A stretch of 34,629 nucleotides of DNA. It comes from Ruminococcaceae bacterium OttesenSCG-928-I18. Its GTDB lineage: Bacteria; Bacillota; Clostridia; Oscillospirales; Ruminococcaceae. The stretch covers positions 1-34,629 of the forward strand of contig JAJDHT010000012.1 in NCBI GenBank assembly GCA_030266325.1, read 5' to 3'. This document shows positions 26,957-34,617 of this stretch, in pieces. How positions within the stretch are numbered: position 1 is the stretch's first letter; each line of letters starts with the position of its first letter. A program made the translations under genes and the position numbers. Under the pieces are notes generated by a model that worked only from the letters and a program-made list of their open reading frames with translations, did no database searches and was not told where the DNA came from.

Positions 26957-27228
26957 AAAAAAACTCCTGCCCCCAAAGGGACAAGAGATATACTCCTGCG
27001 GTACCACCCAATTTGACGCTTCCGCGCCCACTTTACGCACAAAACTATGCGCGCCGTCCTGATAACGGGTTCGGCTTTCCCGTCGGCTACTACTCTTGCC
27101 TTTTGGCAATTTCGGGCCGCCCTCTTGGGTCCATTCCCCTTTGCACGTAAGGCCGCCTTTCCACCACCAGGCCGCTCTCTATACTCCGTTTGCAAAGACT
27201 ACTCTTCCCAATCAACGGTTTCTGAATT
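26957..27228 (-). promoter_or_regulatory. tryptophan T-box riboswitch
   Basis: On the minus strand the leader has the T-box landmarks in order: AGAGAGC stem-I start (from 27180), specifier loop GAATGGACC with codon TGG (Trp) at 27133-27131, the T-box sequence GGGTGGTACCGC (27009-26998) and a terminator stem (26987-26964) followed by seven T. Uncharged tRNA-Trp would stabilise the antiterminator and allow transcription of the TrpB2 gene. Confidence 0.92.
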
Positions 27229-27234
27229 TGATTC

Positions 27235-27263
27235 ATTTTATCATCCAGGTTCCCGCTTGTCAA
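27235..27263 (-). promoter_or_regulatory. promoter of the T-box/TrpB2 transcript
   Basis: TTGACA (27263-27258) and TAAAAT (27240-27235) have a 17-base spacer on the minus strand. Confidence 0.8.
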
Positions 27264-27331
27264 GCACAATATTCACAGGGGGCGGTGTCCCCTCCGCGTT
27301 CTTTATCGGGTACGTTAGATAGGCCCCTCCT

Positions 27332-28066
27332 TCACATGACGTAGCCCCCGTTTGGGCTGAGCACCTGCCCGGTGAGAAAAGAGGCCTTTTCCCCCGCAAG
27401 GAACAGGATGCACTCGGCCACTTCCGAGGCGCTGCCCAAACGGCCGAGGGGGGTCTGCTCACAGAGAAGCTCCCTGCCCTCTTCGTCGAGCTCGTCCAGC
27501 ATTTGGGTATCCGTGGCCCCGGGCGCCACACAGTTCACGCGGATATGGCTGGGGCCAAGCTCTTTGGCCAACGCCTTTGTCAGCCCAATGACCGCCGCCT
27601 TGGCTGCCGAATAATGAACTTCACAGGAAGCACCTACCTGGCCCCACATTGAAGATACGTTGACAATACACCCCGCTTTTCGCTTCAGCATCTGCGGCAT
27701 CGCCCGCTTACAGCACAAAAAACTGCCTCTGGCATGCACCGCGAACATCTCGTCCCACTCTTCCACACTCAGTTCTCCCGCCATCTTCTGCTGGGAAACA
27801 CCCGCGCAATTCACAAGCGTCAACACCGGGCCAAACGCCTCCTCCGCCCTCTGAAACATCCGTTCTACGCCCTGCGCATGGCACACATCGCCCGCACACA
27901 GCGCGGCACCATATCCCTCTTTTTGCAGCCGGTCACACAGGGCCGACGCCTTTCTTTCTCCTTTGAAGTATCCCAAACCCACAGGGTAACCCTCCCGCGC
28001 GAAAGCGAGGGCAGTGGCAGCGCCAATGCCTCCCGAAGCACCTGTAATCAAAACGCATGGACGCAT
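27332..28066 (-). CDS. SDR-family oxidoreductase (FabG-like)
   Basis: This is a 244-residue protein: NAD(P) loop GASGGIG (9-15), 'NCAG' (NNAG variant), catalytic Ser in 'VNVSSMWG', Tyr/Lys in 'YSAAKAA', and C-terminal 'TGQVLSPNGGYVM'. It reduces or oxidises a keto or hydroxy group; the substrate could be a 3-oxoacyl chain but no fatty-acid genes are near. I chose ATG 28066 because GGGAGGACAAGC precedes it. It lies 22 bases after tadA on the same strand. Confidence 0.88.
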   Translation of the reverse strand: MRPCVLITGASGGIGAATALAFAREGYPVGLGYFKGERKASALCDRLQKEGYGAALCAGDVCHAQGVERMFQRAEEAFGPVLTLVNCAGVSQQKMAGELSVEEWDEMFAVHARGSFLCCKRAMPQMLKRKAGCIVNVSSMWGQVGASCEVHYSAAKAAVIGLTKALAKELGPSHIRVNCVAPGATDTQMLDELDEEGRELLCEQTPLGRLGSASEVAECILFLAGEKASFLTGQVLSPNGGYVM

Positions 28067-28088
28067 GCTTGTCCTCCCTTTTACCGCA

Positions 28089-28541
28089 TCAGGTCGTACT
28101 GCGCAGTTTACCAAAAAAATCTTGCAGCAGCCCCGCACATTCCTTTGCCATAAGCCCGCCCTGCAGGTGTGGCCTATGGTTGAAAGGCAGGGCGAACAGG
28201 TTGGTTACCGAGCCACAGCAGCCTGCTTTTGGGTCATCTGCACCCCACACAAGCCGCCTCAGCCGGCTGTTGATGATGGCGCCGGCACACATCGGGCAGG
28301 GTTCCAGCGTCACAAAGAGCTCACACTCCCATAGCCGCCAGCCGCCCAATGTTTTACATGCGGTGTCAATTGCGAGAATTTCCGCATGGGAAAGGGCATT
28401 CTTGTCATTTTCTCTACGGTTATGCGCACAGGATACCAGCTCTCCATGCCTTGCCACCACGGCCCCCACGGGCACTTCACCCTCACTGGCCGCCAGTTTT
28501 GCCTGCTCCAGGGCCAGCCGCATCAAATCCTCGTCACTCAT
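28089..28541 (-). CDS. tadA: tRNA-specific adenosine deaminase
   Basis: This 150-residue cytidine-deaminase-fold enzyme converts A34 of tRNA-Arg(ACG) to inosine. Zinc and catalytic residues are His52, Glu54 ('SHAE'), Cys82 and Cys85 ('PCPMC'). 'VPVGAVV' and 'NRRENDKNALSHAE' are typical. GAGGAGAAG precedes the ATG. It leads the tadA-SDR pair. Confidence 0.93.
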   Translation of the reverse strand: MSDEDLMRLALEQAKLAASEGEVPVGAVVARHGELVSCAHNRRENDKNALSHAEILAIDTACKTLGGWRLWECELFVTLEPCPMCAGAIINSRLRRLVWGADDPKAGCCGSVTNLFALPFNHRPHLQGGLMAKECAGLLQDFFGKLRSTT

Positions 28542-28572
28542 GGGTTTCTTCTCCTCGTTTTGTGTCTACCCA

Positions 28573-28601
28573 ATGATAAGAAAAACAAAGCGGAAAGTCA
28601 A
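28573..28601 (-). promoter_or_regulatory. promoter of tadA
   Basis: TTGACT (28601-28596) and TATCAT (28578-28573) have a 17-base spacer on the minus strand. Confidence 0.7.
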
Positions 28602-28654
28602 ATGGACCCTTTCTCGACGCAGAACCACAGCGCGGCCTCAACCCGCCCCTGCCG

Positions 28655-28683
28655 TTGACACCTCACATCCTACCCCGTATAAT
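28655..28683 (+). promoter_or_regulatory. consensus sigma-A promoter
   Basis: TTGACA (28655-28660), 17 bases, TATAAT (28678-28683): a perfect match to the housekeeping consensus. It drives the unknown gene at 28772. Confidence 0.88.
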
Positions 28684-28771
28684 AAGCTATTATCAAGGAA
28701 AAATACAGATGTGTTTTGTTTGGTATTTATGCTTTCTATGATAACTACCGGGTGAAGGGGAGGCGGCGCGC

Positions 28772-29197
28772 GTGATTATCACTGTGGATGAGATAGTGCA
28801 GGATACCTGTGAGGGATTTTCAAAAAAATATCCCCATTTCAAGGATTTCCAAAATGAGGAAGCCTATTTCCCCTACTGGAAATTGTGTGTGCAGGCCCTG
28901 CAGGACCGGGACCTTATGGGACATATCATCTTCTGTAACGACTTGTTTGGCATCCCACCCGTAAAAACCTTCCTCTGCTATTACGCCGAGGATCTGAAAA
29001 ACATCACCGGAGAAGAAGACGCCAAGCTCGAGGATTTTGTCAAAAAAGCCATCGGCGCCGTCTGGGGTTATGTGTTTAAGTCTATCTTCGAGTACGGCGG
29101 GCAAAAAAGTGTATCGGTTTCACTGAATAAGCTGTTCCATGTAAAAACAGCCACCTGTTATATAAAACCGCAAAAAAAACTTGTCCTTGCCTATTAA
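28772..29197 (+). CDS. hypothetical protein, 141 residues, strongly promoted
   Basis: I do not recognise this family. It starts GTG at 28772, after GGGGAGG, about 80 bases past a consensus promoter. The sequence is acidic in the middle ('ITGEEDAKLEDFVKKAIGAVWGYVF') and has a basic C-terminus ('KPQKKLVLAY'); there is no signal peptide and no clear membrane span. It is a single gene between tadA and the tRNA-Leu locus. The perfect promoter suggests high expression. Confidence 0.75.
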   Translation: MIITVDEIVQDTCEGFSKKYPHFKDFQNEEAYFPYWKLCVQALQDRDLMGHIIFCNDLFGIPPVKTFLCYYAEDLKNITGEEDAKLEDFVKKAIGAVWGYVFKSIFEYGGQKSVSVSLNKLFHVKTATCYIKPQKKLVLAY

Positions 29198-29204
29198 TTC
29201 GCTC

Positions 29205-29233
29205 TTGCGTTCAGTCTTTTTTTTGGGTATACT
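29205..29233 (+). promoter_or_regulatory. promoter of the tRNA-Leu locus
   Basis: TTGCGT (29205-29210) and TATACT (29228-29233) have a 17-base spacer. It lies upstream of the first half-tRNA unit, so the intact tRNA at 29604 is now about 370 bases from it. Confidence 0.6.
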
Positions 29234-29247
29234 GTTATCTGCACTGT

Positions 29248-29425
29248 GCCGGTGTGATGGAATTGGCAGACGTGATGGACTCAAAATCTAGTGTGTCTGA
29301 CGGCATCGGTGCATGATAGTTGATTTACTACCGTCTATTTTTGACAACCAAATATGTGTTAATCTGGTTTTTCCCTCCTGTTTTTCCCTCCCTTTTCTAA
29401 AGCGGGAAAACGAGGAAAAATATAC
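29248..29425 (+). repeat. 178-bp unit 1: 5' half of tRNA-Leu plus att-like segment
   Basis: The first 41 bases (29248-29288) equal the 5' part of the intact tRNA-Leu through the anticodon loop. The other 137 bases (TAGTGTGTCTGACGGC...) replace the tRNA 3' half and include two direct repeats TTTTTCCCTCC, as expected of integrase arm sites. It is followed head-to-tail by unit 2, with only a few base differences. Confidence 0.9.
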
Positions 29426-29603
29426 GCCGGTGTGATGGAATTGGCAGACGTGATGGACTCAAAATCTAGTGTGTCTGACGGCATCGGTGCATGATAGTTG
29501 ATTTACTACCGTCTATTTTTGACAACCAAATATGTGTCAATCTGGTTTTTCCCTCCTGTTTTTCCCTCCTTTTTCTAAAGCGGGAAAATCGGGGAAAATA
29601 TAC
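29426..29603 (+). repeat. 178-bp unit 2: 5' half of tRNA-Leu plus att-like segment
   Basis: This has exactly the same period as unit 1, with the tRNA half at 29426-29466. Differences from unit 1 are few (for example TGTGTCAAT for TGTGTTAAT). It joins directly to the intact tRNA at 29604. Confidence 0.9.
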
Positions 29604-29690
29604 GCCGGTGTGATGGAATTGGCAGACGTGATGGACTCAAAATCCATTGGTGGCGACACCGTGCCGGTTCGAGTCCGGCCACCGGCACCA
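29604..29690 (+). tRNA. tRNA-Leu (anticodon CAA)
   Basis: This 87-base tRNA includes an encoded CCA. The acceptor stem GCCGGTG pairs with CACCGGC; the anticodon stem ATGGA/TCCAT holds loop CTCAAAA, giving anticodon CAA (reads UUG). The variable arm is long, as in tRNA-Leu, and the T arm GCCGGTTCGAGTCCGGC is intact. Confidence 0.95.
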
Positions 29691-29697
29691 TCACCCG

Positions 29698-29740
29698 AAA
29701 GGCTCTCATCGTGCTATGCACTTTGAGGGCTTTTCTTTTT
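29698..29740 (+). terminator. terminator after tRNA-Leu
   Basis: An 11-bp stem (29698-29708 with 29724-29734, two G-U pairs) is followed by CTTTTT. It overlaps the 3' end of the convergent integrase gene. Confidence 0.7.
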
Positions 29741-30916
29741 ACCCTGCTTCTGCTTACCAGCATCACCGAACACACTGATAATTGCATTGGCAGAGGCCAC
29801 CTTGGTATTGTAGTCCAGGTGTGTGTAGATATTAGAAGTCGTGCCGATGTCGCTATGCCCTAGCCACTCTTGAATCTCCCGCAGGCTGACACCCTGTGCA
29901 TACAACAGGCTGGCACAACTATGCCGCAAATCGTGAAAGCGGATGTCCTCAAGCCCGTTGTTTTTCAGAACGATCTTGAAGTGCTGCGACACATAGTTGG
30001 GCGGGATCAACTCGCCAAGCTCATTTACATAAATGTACTCTGCATAGTCATGGCAATAGCATTTCCCACAAACTTCTTTGTACTCGGCCTGCTGCGCTTT
30101 CATTTTCAGCAAGAGCTGTTCAAATTGCGGAATCAGCGGCAGTGTGCGATAGCTCGACTTCGTTTTGGTCTTGTCACTGGCAACCACTTCCCGTTTGCCG
30201 TGAATGCTCACCTCTGTAACCGTGTGCTTGATGGTGATGGTCTTGTTATCAAAGTCGATGGCATCCCATTTGAGCCCCACCGCTTCGCTTCGCCGCAGAC
30301 CATAGAAAGCACCCGCAACAACAGCAAACTCGATCCGTGTGCCCTTCACAATCGTAAACAAGTTTTCAAGCTCTGCCGGCGAGTATGTCTTGCCCCGGTA
30401 CTTCTGCACCTTTGGCCGTTCTACCCGGTCAGCCGGGTTTGAGTCAATGATTCCCTGCCGGAAAGCATGTTGCAAACATTTACGAATGTTGGCATGTTTG
30501 TGGATCACAGTGTTTGCCTTTACCTTGCGCTCGTCCAGTTCCCATTGATAATAGTCCTGTATCTCTTGCGGGGTAAGCTCCTTCAAAAGCGTTTTTCGTT
30601 CCGCAAAATATGGGATGGTGCTCGCGTGCATCGTCATACGGTAATTTGCATACGTCGTGTAGGCAATGCTGTTCTTCATCATTTCGATCCACTTTTTGAG
30701 ATAATCAGCAAAGAGAATTTCATCCGATGCCTGTGCTGGTGTCGGTTCCACAAAATTTTGCCGGGCCTCCAGCAACATAGTCTCTGCCTTCCTCTTGTTG
30801 CCTTTAATGGTAAGCCCGGTTTTCATGGTTTTGGATTGACGCTTTCCGTCTGCATCCTTATAGTTCAGAACCATATAGAAATAACCACTTTTTTCTCGCA
30901 GGTGTCCCGCTACCAT
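29714..30916 (-). CDS. int: tyrosine-recombinase integrase (Tn916/ICE type)
   Basis: This 400-residue protein has an N-terminal arm-binding domain ('REKSGYFYMVLNYKDADGKR'), a SAM-like core-binding domain (~80-170) and a catalytic domain with Arg in 'YGLRRSEAVGL', His-x2-Arg in 'FHDLRHSCASLL', His in 'WLGHSD' and nucleophile Tyr in 'SNIYTHLD', all present. I chose ATG 30916 because AAAAGGAGG precedes it. It ends 24 bases from the tRNA-Leu, facing it, the usual arrangement when the tRNA is the attachment site. The gene looks intact although the element around it is not. Confidence 0.93.
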   Translation of the reverse strand: MVAGHLREKSGYFYMVLNYKDADGKRQSKTMKTGLTIKGNKRKAETMLLEARQNFVEPTPAQASDEILFADYLKKWIEMMKNSIAYTTYANYRMTMHASTIPYFAERKTLLKELTPQEIQDYYQWELDERKVKANTVIHKHANIRKCLQHAFRQGIIDSNPADRVERPKVQKYRGKTYSPAELENLFTIVKGTRIEFAVVAGAFYGLRRSEAVGLKWDAIDFDNKTITIKHTVTEVSIHGKREVVASDKTKTKSSYRTLPLIPQFEQLLLKMKAQQAEYKEVCGKCYCHDYAEYIYVNELGELIPPNYVSQHFKIVLKNNGLEDIRFHDLRHSCASLLYAQGVSLREIQEWLGHSDIGTTSNIYTHLDYNTKVASANAIISVFGDAGKQKQGKKKSPQSA

Positions 30917-31019
30917 GTGTGCTAACCTCCTTTTAGCAGCGGTCAGAATACCCACCAATGACACCTTAATTATACCGCTCAAACCGCGCATAATCAAGGA
31001 TTGTGGGTCTGTTCACCCG

Positions 31020-31235
31020 CTATTCGACTCCACTTTCAAGCAGTTCCAGATACTTCAAAATGTGTATTTTGGGCACCCTGTATGTTTGCCCAACCCGAAT
31101 ATGTTTCACCTTATTATTCCGCAACAGACGATATGCTGATTTATCGCAAATTCCAAGCATTTCGCAAAGTTGGGCAACGGTGACAACATCTGGATAATCG
31201 TCAAAAACAGCCGTGTATATGGAACAATCGGTCAT
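31020..31235 (-). CDS. xis: excisionase-type HTH protein
   Basis: From ATG 31235 this is a 71-residue protein with the excisionase/MerR-like HTH: 'VVTVAQLCEMLGICDKSAYRLLRNNKVKHIRVGQTYRVPK'. The family bends DNA at element ends and biases the integrase toward excision. An in-frame ATG at 31247 is also possible, and the frame stays open to 31313 through a structured leader. It lies about 100 bases upstream of int on the same strand, as in Tn916-like elements. Confidence 0.85.
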   Translation of the reverse strand: MTDCSIYTAVFDDYPDVVTVAQLCEMLGICDKSAYRLLRNNKVKHIRVGQTYRVPKIHILKYLELLESGVE

Positions 31236-31255
31236 GGCTGTGTTCATCCTTTCAA

Positions 31256-31325
31256 AAGGAAACCCGCGCCGGGTTTGGATAAAAGGCACACCATTCATGG
31301 TTATGCCCCACATTGCCGGCGCGGG
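31256..31325 (-). promoter_or_regulatory. possible attenuator before xis
   Basis: On the minus strand AAACCCG-GCG-CGGGTTT (31276-31260) followed by CCTTTT is a small terminator-like hairpin. A longer alternative pairs 31325-31316 (CCCGCGCCGG complement) with 31272-31263 over ten bases, which would break it. A short frame in phase with xis (MNGVPFIQTRRGFPFE) runs through the hairpin. Confidence 0.4.
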
Positions 31326-31646
31326 CTTGTTTTACTCACTGGGTGAACCAAACGGCCGCTGGCGGCGGACCTCATGGGAATTGCACCCCCTCCCATGCTT
31401 ATGGGTGGGCCCCTCAATGCCGTGACGCGTTCAAAGGGGAAGTATCATTATAGGGTGTGAGGGTCATTGCCCTAGGCCGGCCAAGGCCCTTTTGCGGCAT
31501 GGGTGGTATCGCTCGCCCTTGCGGGGTCGTGGCGCACCTGCCGTTTGGCTCTCCAGCACACCTAACGTATTTGGTTCATCCTTTTATTCACTTTTAGGAG
31601 GGGGAAAAGATGCCCTCACCTATATGCCTTGGGAGAGGCCGAAATA
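31326..31646. other. non-coding interval in the element remnant
   Basis: I see no convincing gene. It contains a TATAAT on the minus strand at 31452-31447 that could serve the xis leader (no good -35), a CCCATGCTTATGGG palindrome near 31393, and GC-rich short inverted repeats around 31475-31530. Confidence 0.5.
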
Positions 31647-32129
31647 TTAGGCTATACCAAAATATTTTTTGAGCTTTTTTCTCCCGTTCACAATACTTTG
31701 CGATATAGCGCCTTGTGTGGCGTTTTCCATCGACACAATTTCATCAACAGAATACCCGCATAGACAATGCGCAACAAATCGCCGGGCCTCATGCTCTGTT
31801 AACTTGGTCTGGATTGCTGTACGCAAAACCTCCTGATTTTCGATCTGTTCCAGCCAATCTTCATTGCTTAAATCTTTATGCTGGGTTTCCATTTCCTCCC
31901 GCAAAGGCAGGTGAGAATGCCCTTCGGCCCGATCACGATTGAGCAACTCCCAGTAATCTTTATCGGACCAGCGTTTCCATAGGGAAAAATCCGCAAGGCT
32001 CAAATGTGGGTTTTCTTCAAGAAACTGCTGTTGTGTGATCTGGATCACCTCACCAGCCACCGAGCCATAAACAATGTGAGGGCTTTTTTGTTTTGTTTTT
32101 ACGGTTATTCCCGCAGGAAAAGTGATCAT
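31647..32129 (-). CDS. sigma-70 region-4-like regulator of mobile-element type, N-terminus not native
   Basis: This is a 160-residue frame. The C-terminal ~60 residues ('LTEHEARRFVAHCLCGYSVDEIVSMENATQGAISQSIVNGRKKLKKYF') are a sigma region-4 HTH, as in the orf7-like regulator of Tn916-type elements. The middle ('FLEENPHLSLADFSLWKRWSDKDYW') is typical of this group. The first ~15-20 residues come from another frame of the recombinase fragment, so the true start is lost or displaced and expression is doubtful. Confidence 0.65.
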   Translation of the reverse strand: MITFPAGITVKTKQKSPHIVYGSVAGEVIQITQQQFLEENPHLSLADFSLWKRWSDKDYWELLNRDRAEGHSHLPLREEMETQHKDLSNEDWLEQIENQEVLRTAIQTKLTEHEARRFVAHCLCGYSVDEIVSMENATQGAISQSIVNGRKKLKKYFGIA

Positions 32130-32425
32130 TGCCTTTTATGTTCTTGTAGTACAGTTTGCCACCACAGTCAGAGCAGTACAGGTATCCTGCCAGAACATGG
32201 CGTTCCGTATTTTTCGGCTTCCGATAGCGCACATCACCGAAAGTATCCTGCACATTCTGCCACACATCCTCCGGTATGATGGCTGGATGCACACCAGTAT
32301 GAACGCTCATTTCCCCTTTGGCATTGGGTATACGCTTCTTCAATTTATAGGATTTAGAGTATGTTTTGAAATTAGTAACGTCGCCAAGGTATGCTCGGTT
32401 TTTCAGTATGCTGGTAATGGTGTTG
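32091..32425 (-). pseudogene. internal fragment of a large serine recombinase
   Basis: On the minus strand this encodes only the recombinase domain end and zinc ribbon: 'TITSILKNRAYLGDV', 'VHTGVHPAIIPEDVWQNVQ', 'LAGYLYCSDCGGKLYYKN', 'HFSCGNN'. The N-terminal resolvase domain with the catalytic Ser and the C-terminal coiled coil are both missing. One edge joins the sigma-like gene, the other joins the histidine-kinase remnant. Borders are approximate. Confidence 0.85.
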
Positions 32426-33058
32426 GAGAGAGAACACACCCTGTGGCAGATGCGAAGCCAATATTATGAAGCTTTGGACGAAAACCAAAAACAGGTGCGC
32501 AGGCTGCGGCACGACATGGCCAACCACCTGCAAACCCTGGCGGCGCTGGACGGAGAGGAGAGCAAAGACTACCTGAGGCAGTTGATTGAAATGCCCGCCA
32601 TCACGGGGGGACAGCGCTTCTGCGAAAATGTTGTGGTGAACACCGTGCTGGGTGCCAAAAGCGCACTGTGGGAAGAGGCCGGCATCGTGGCGGAGTTGAA
32701 GGTTCATTTGCCGAAAGACCTGCCTTTTGCCGATGTGGATCTGGCCTCGCTTTTTGCCAACTGCCTCGACAATGCGATCGAGGCAAACCGAAAACTCGAA
32801 CCCGGACAGCGGACCTTCCGCCTAGTTGCGAAAACCACGAAGGGGGTTTTTCTGCTGCGGGAGGAAAACCCCCTGAAAGAGCTGCCGCAAATGCAGAGCG
32901 GACGCATTCAGACGAGTAAAAAGGACAGCAAAGACCACGGGTTTGGGCTTTGGGGGATCGAAGAAATTTCAAGGCGATATGGCGGCACGGCCACGGCGAG
33001 TGCCGAGGAGGGGAAGTTCGTCCTCATGGTCAGTATCCCTTGCGGTGCAAAAGAGTAG
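32426..33058 (+). pseudogene. GHKL histidine kinase, 5' part deleted
   Basis: About 210 residues remain: the phospho-acceptor His in 'RRLRHDMANHLQTL', N box 'LFANCLDNAIEA' and G box 'HGFGLWGIEEISRRYGG'. This is the AgrC/LytTR-system type of kinase, which normally has a multi-span membrane sensor in front. That part is gone; upstream is recombinase DNA on the other strand. Catalytic motifs are intact, so a soluble kinase piece could still be made from ATG 32453 if it is transcribed, though I see no ribosome site. Confidence 0.85.
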
Positions 33059-33064
33059 AGATAT

Positions 33065-34450
33065 TTACCTCGTTTTACCTGCTGAGAGTTTGACGGGTTC
33101 TTTGGGCAGGTTGCCTTTTGGGGCGAGAACCGCCTTCGGTTGATCCGCGGCCGCTTTACGCCAGGAGAGGATGGCGGGAATCAGCGTGAGCGCTTCGGCA
33201 AAAGTACAGGCCAGCCAAAGACCGTTGATCCCTATGGCACCCGGCAGCATGAAAAGCAGCAGCGCCAAAGGCAGGGTGCACCGGCAGAGCGAAAGCACGA
33301 GGGAGGACACCGCCTTGCCCATCGCCTGCAAAACCGAGGTCAACATGATATTGACCGCCGCAAACAGCAGATAGAGGAAATAGATCTGGCCCGCCGCCGT
33401 GGTTTGCTGCAACAATTCGCCCGGCGCAAGGAAGATGCCGTAGAAAAACTGGCCGCCGAAGAACAGGCCCACATAGAACAGTGCCGCAAGCCCCAGCACA
33501 AACACCACCGAAACACGCACCAGTTTTCGCACCCTGTCCTTTTCTCCGGCGCCCGTGAAAAAGCTCACGGGAGGCTGTATTCCTTGGGCCGCACCCAAAA
33601 ATGCCGTAATGCAAATCAGCACGGCATAGTGCAGCACCATGTAAATGGTGAGGCCGGCCTCACCCAGCCCCTGGCGCACGATGGCCAGATTGTACAGAAG
33701 GGTCGTCAGGCCGATTGAAAACTCCGTAACAAAGGCGGGCATGCCCCCCGTAACGACCGAGCGCAAAACACCGGGCATCCTGGTGGGACGCTGGAAATAG
33801 AGCATGCCTTTCTTGCGAAGAAAATGTGGCAGCAGAATCAACACGCTGAAAACCGGTCCGAGACCGGTGGCCAGCGCGGCGCCAAACAACCCCATATTGA
33901 GGGGGTACATAAATACCCAGTCCAAAATCACATTGGCTGCACTACCTACAACAAGGGATACCATGGCCACGGTGGGGCCCCCGTCATTACGCACATAGCA
34001 GCTCAGGGCATAGCTGAAAACCAAAAAGGGGCAAAAAATGAGAAAGGTGCGAAGATATTCCACCGTCATGGGCACAAGCTGGCCGCTGGCACCCATAAAA
34101 CGCGCAATCGGTGCCGTAAAAATAGCCCCCACCACGGCCACAAACAGCGACAAAACCAGCGTGAACACCGCGGAGTAATTGAAAATATTTCTGGCCAGCG
34201 CCTGCTGGCCGCGCCCCGCGGCCGAACTGATCAGAACCCCCGTGCCGACGCTGAGCATCATCGCCACCGCAATGGTGCACTCGACAACCGGCACGGCCAC
34301 CCCCGCCGCCGCGAGCGCCGTGGGCCCAAGCCGGTGCCCGATAAAGACCCCGTCGACAATGAAATAGACCGAGTTGCATACAATGGCAAAGGTATTGGGA
34401 ATGACGTAGCGTAAAAAGAGGGTTCTGGTTTTAAGCGTTCTGTAGTCCAT
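33065..34450 (-). CDS. MATE-family multidrug/cation antiporter
   Basis: This is a 461-residue protein with about twelve hydrophobic spans in two similar halves. The first half has 'RYVIPNTFAIVCNSVYFIVDGVFIG', 'AAAGVAVPVVECTIAVAMML' and 'GASGQLVPMTVEYLRTF', close to the MepA-like branch. It exports organic cations in exchange for Na+ or H+; the substrate is not predictable. I chose ATG 34450 because GGGAGAAAG precedes it. It is convergent with the kinase remnant, 6 bases away. Expression is probably set by the terminator-bearing leader. Confidence 0.9.
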   Translation of the reverse strand: MDYRTLKTRTLFLRYVIPNTFAIVCNSVYFIVDGVFIGHRLGPTALAAAGVAVPVVECTIAVAMMLSVGTGVLISSAAGRGQQALARNIFNYSAVFTLVLSLFVAVVGAIFTAPIARFMGASGQLVPMTVEYLRTFLIFCPFLVFSYALSCYVRNDGGPTVAMVSLVVGSAANVILDWVFMYPLNMGLFGAALATGLGPVFSVLILLPHFLRKKGMLYFQRPTRMPGVLRSVVTGGMPAFVTEFSIGLTTLLYNLAIVRQGLGEAGLTIYMVLHYAVLICITAFLGAAQGIQPPVSFFTGAGEKDRVRKLVRVSVVFVLGLAALFYVGLFFGGQFFYGIFLAPGELLQQTTAAGQIYFLYLLFAAVNIMLTSVLQAMGKAVSSLVLSLCRCTLPLALLLFMLPGAIGINGLWLACTFAEALTLIPAILSWRKAAADQPKAVLAPKGNLPKEPVKLSAGKTR

Positions 34451-34611
34451 ACTGCTTTCTCCCGTGTTGGGGCAGGCCTGGCCAAAACAAAAAAACACGG
34501 CCAGCTGAACATGCACTGCTCAGGCCTACCGTGCTTTGAATACTCTCCCCGGACACCACCCCGGCGGGTGGATCTCCGCACCGGCGCTTGGTTGCACGCC
34601 GGTGGATATTT
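34451..34611 (-). promoter_or_regulatory. structured leader RNA with attenuator before the MATE gene
   Basis: On the minus strand a ~160-base leader forms a hairpin at 34604-34579 (8 bp, perfect), a second at 34577-34551 (GGA/TCC and CCACC/GGTGG with an internal loop), and then a terminator, 34533-34496, followed by seven T (34495-34489). An AATAT/AGTATT pairing may close the first two into a three-way junction. I do not match it to a known riboswitch class. Confidence 0.55.
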
Positions 34612-34617
34612 GATATT

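Noticed and set aside
29248-29603. Group I intron or CRISPR-like array at the tRNA-Leu locus
   Set aside because: Interruption at the anticodon loop recalls intron-bearing tRNA-Leu, but the 5' half itself is duplicated with each unit and 3' exons are absent from units 1 and 2. Two units of 178 bp with no short repeat/spacer pattern are not a CRISPR array.
31610-31672. Plus-strand 20-codon frame with an AGGAGGGGG site just upstream
   Set aside because: The ribosome site is attractive, but the frame is very short, overlaps the 3' end of the sigma-like gene, lacks a promoter, and no sequence feature supports translation.
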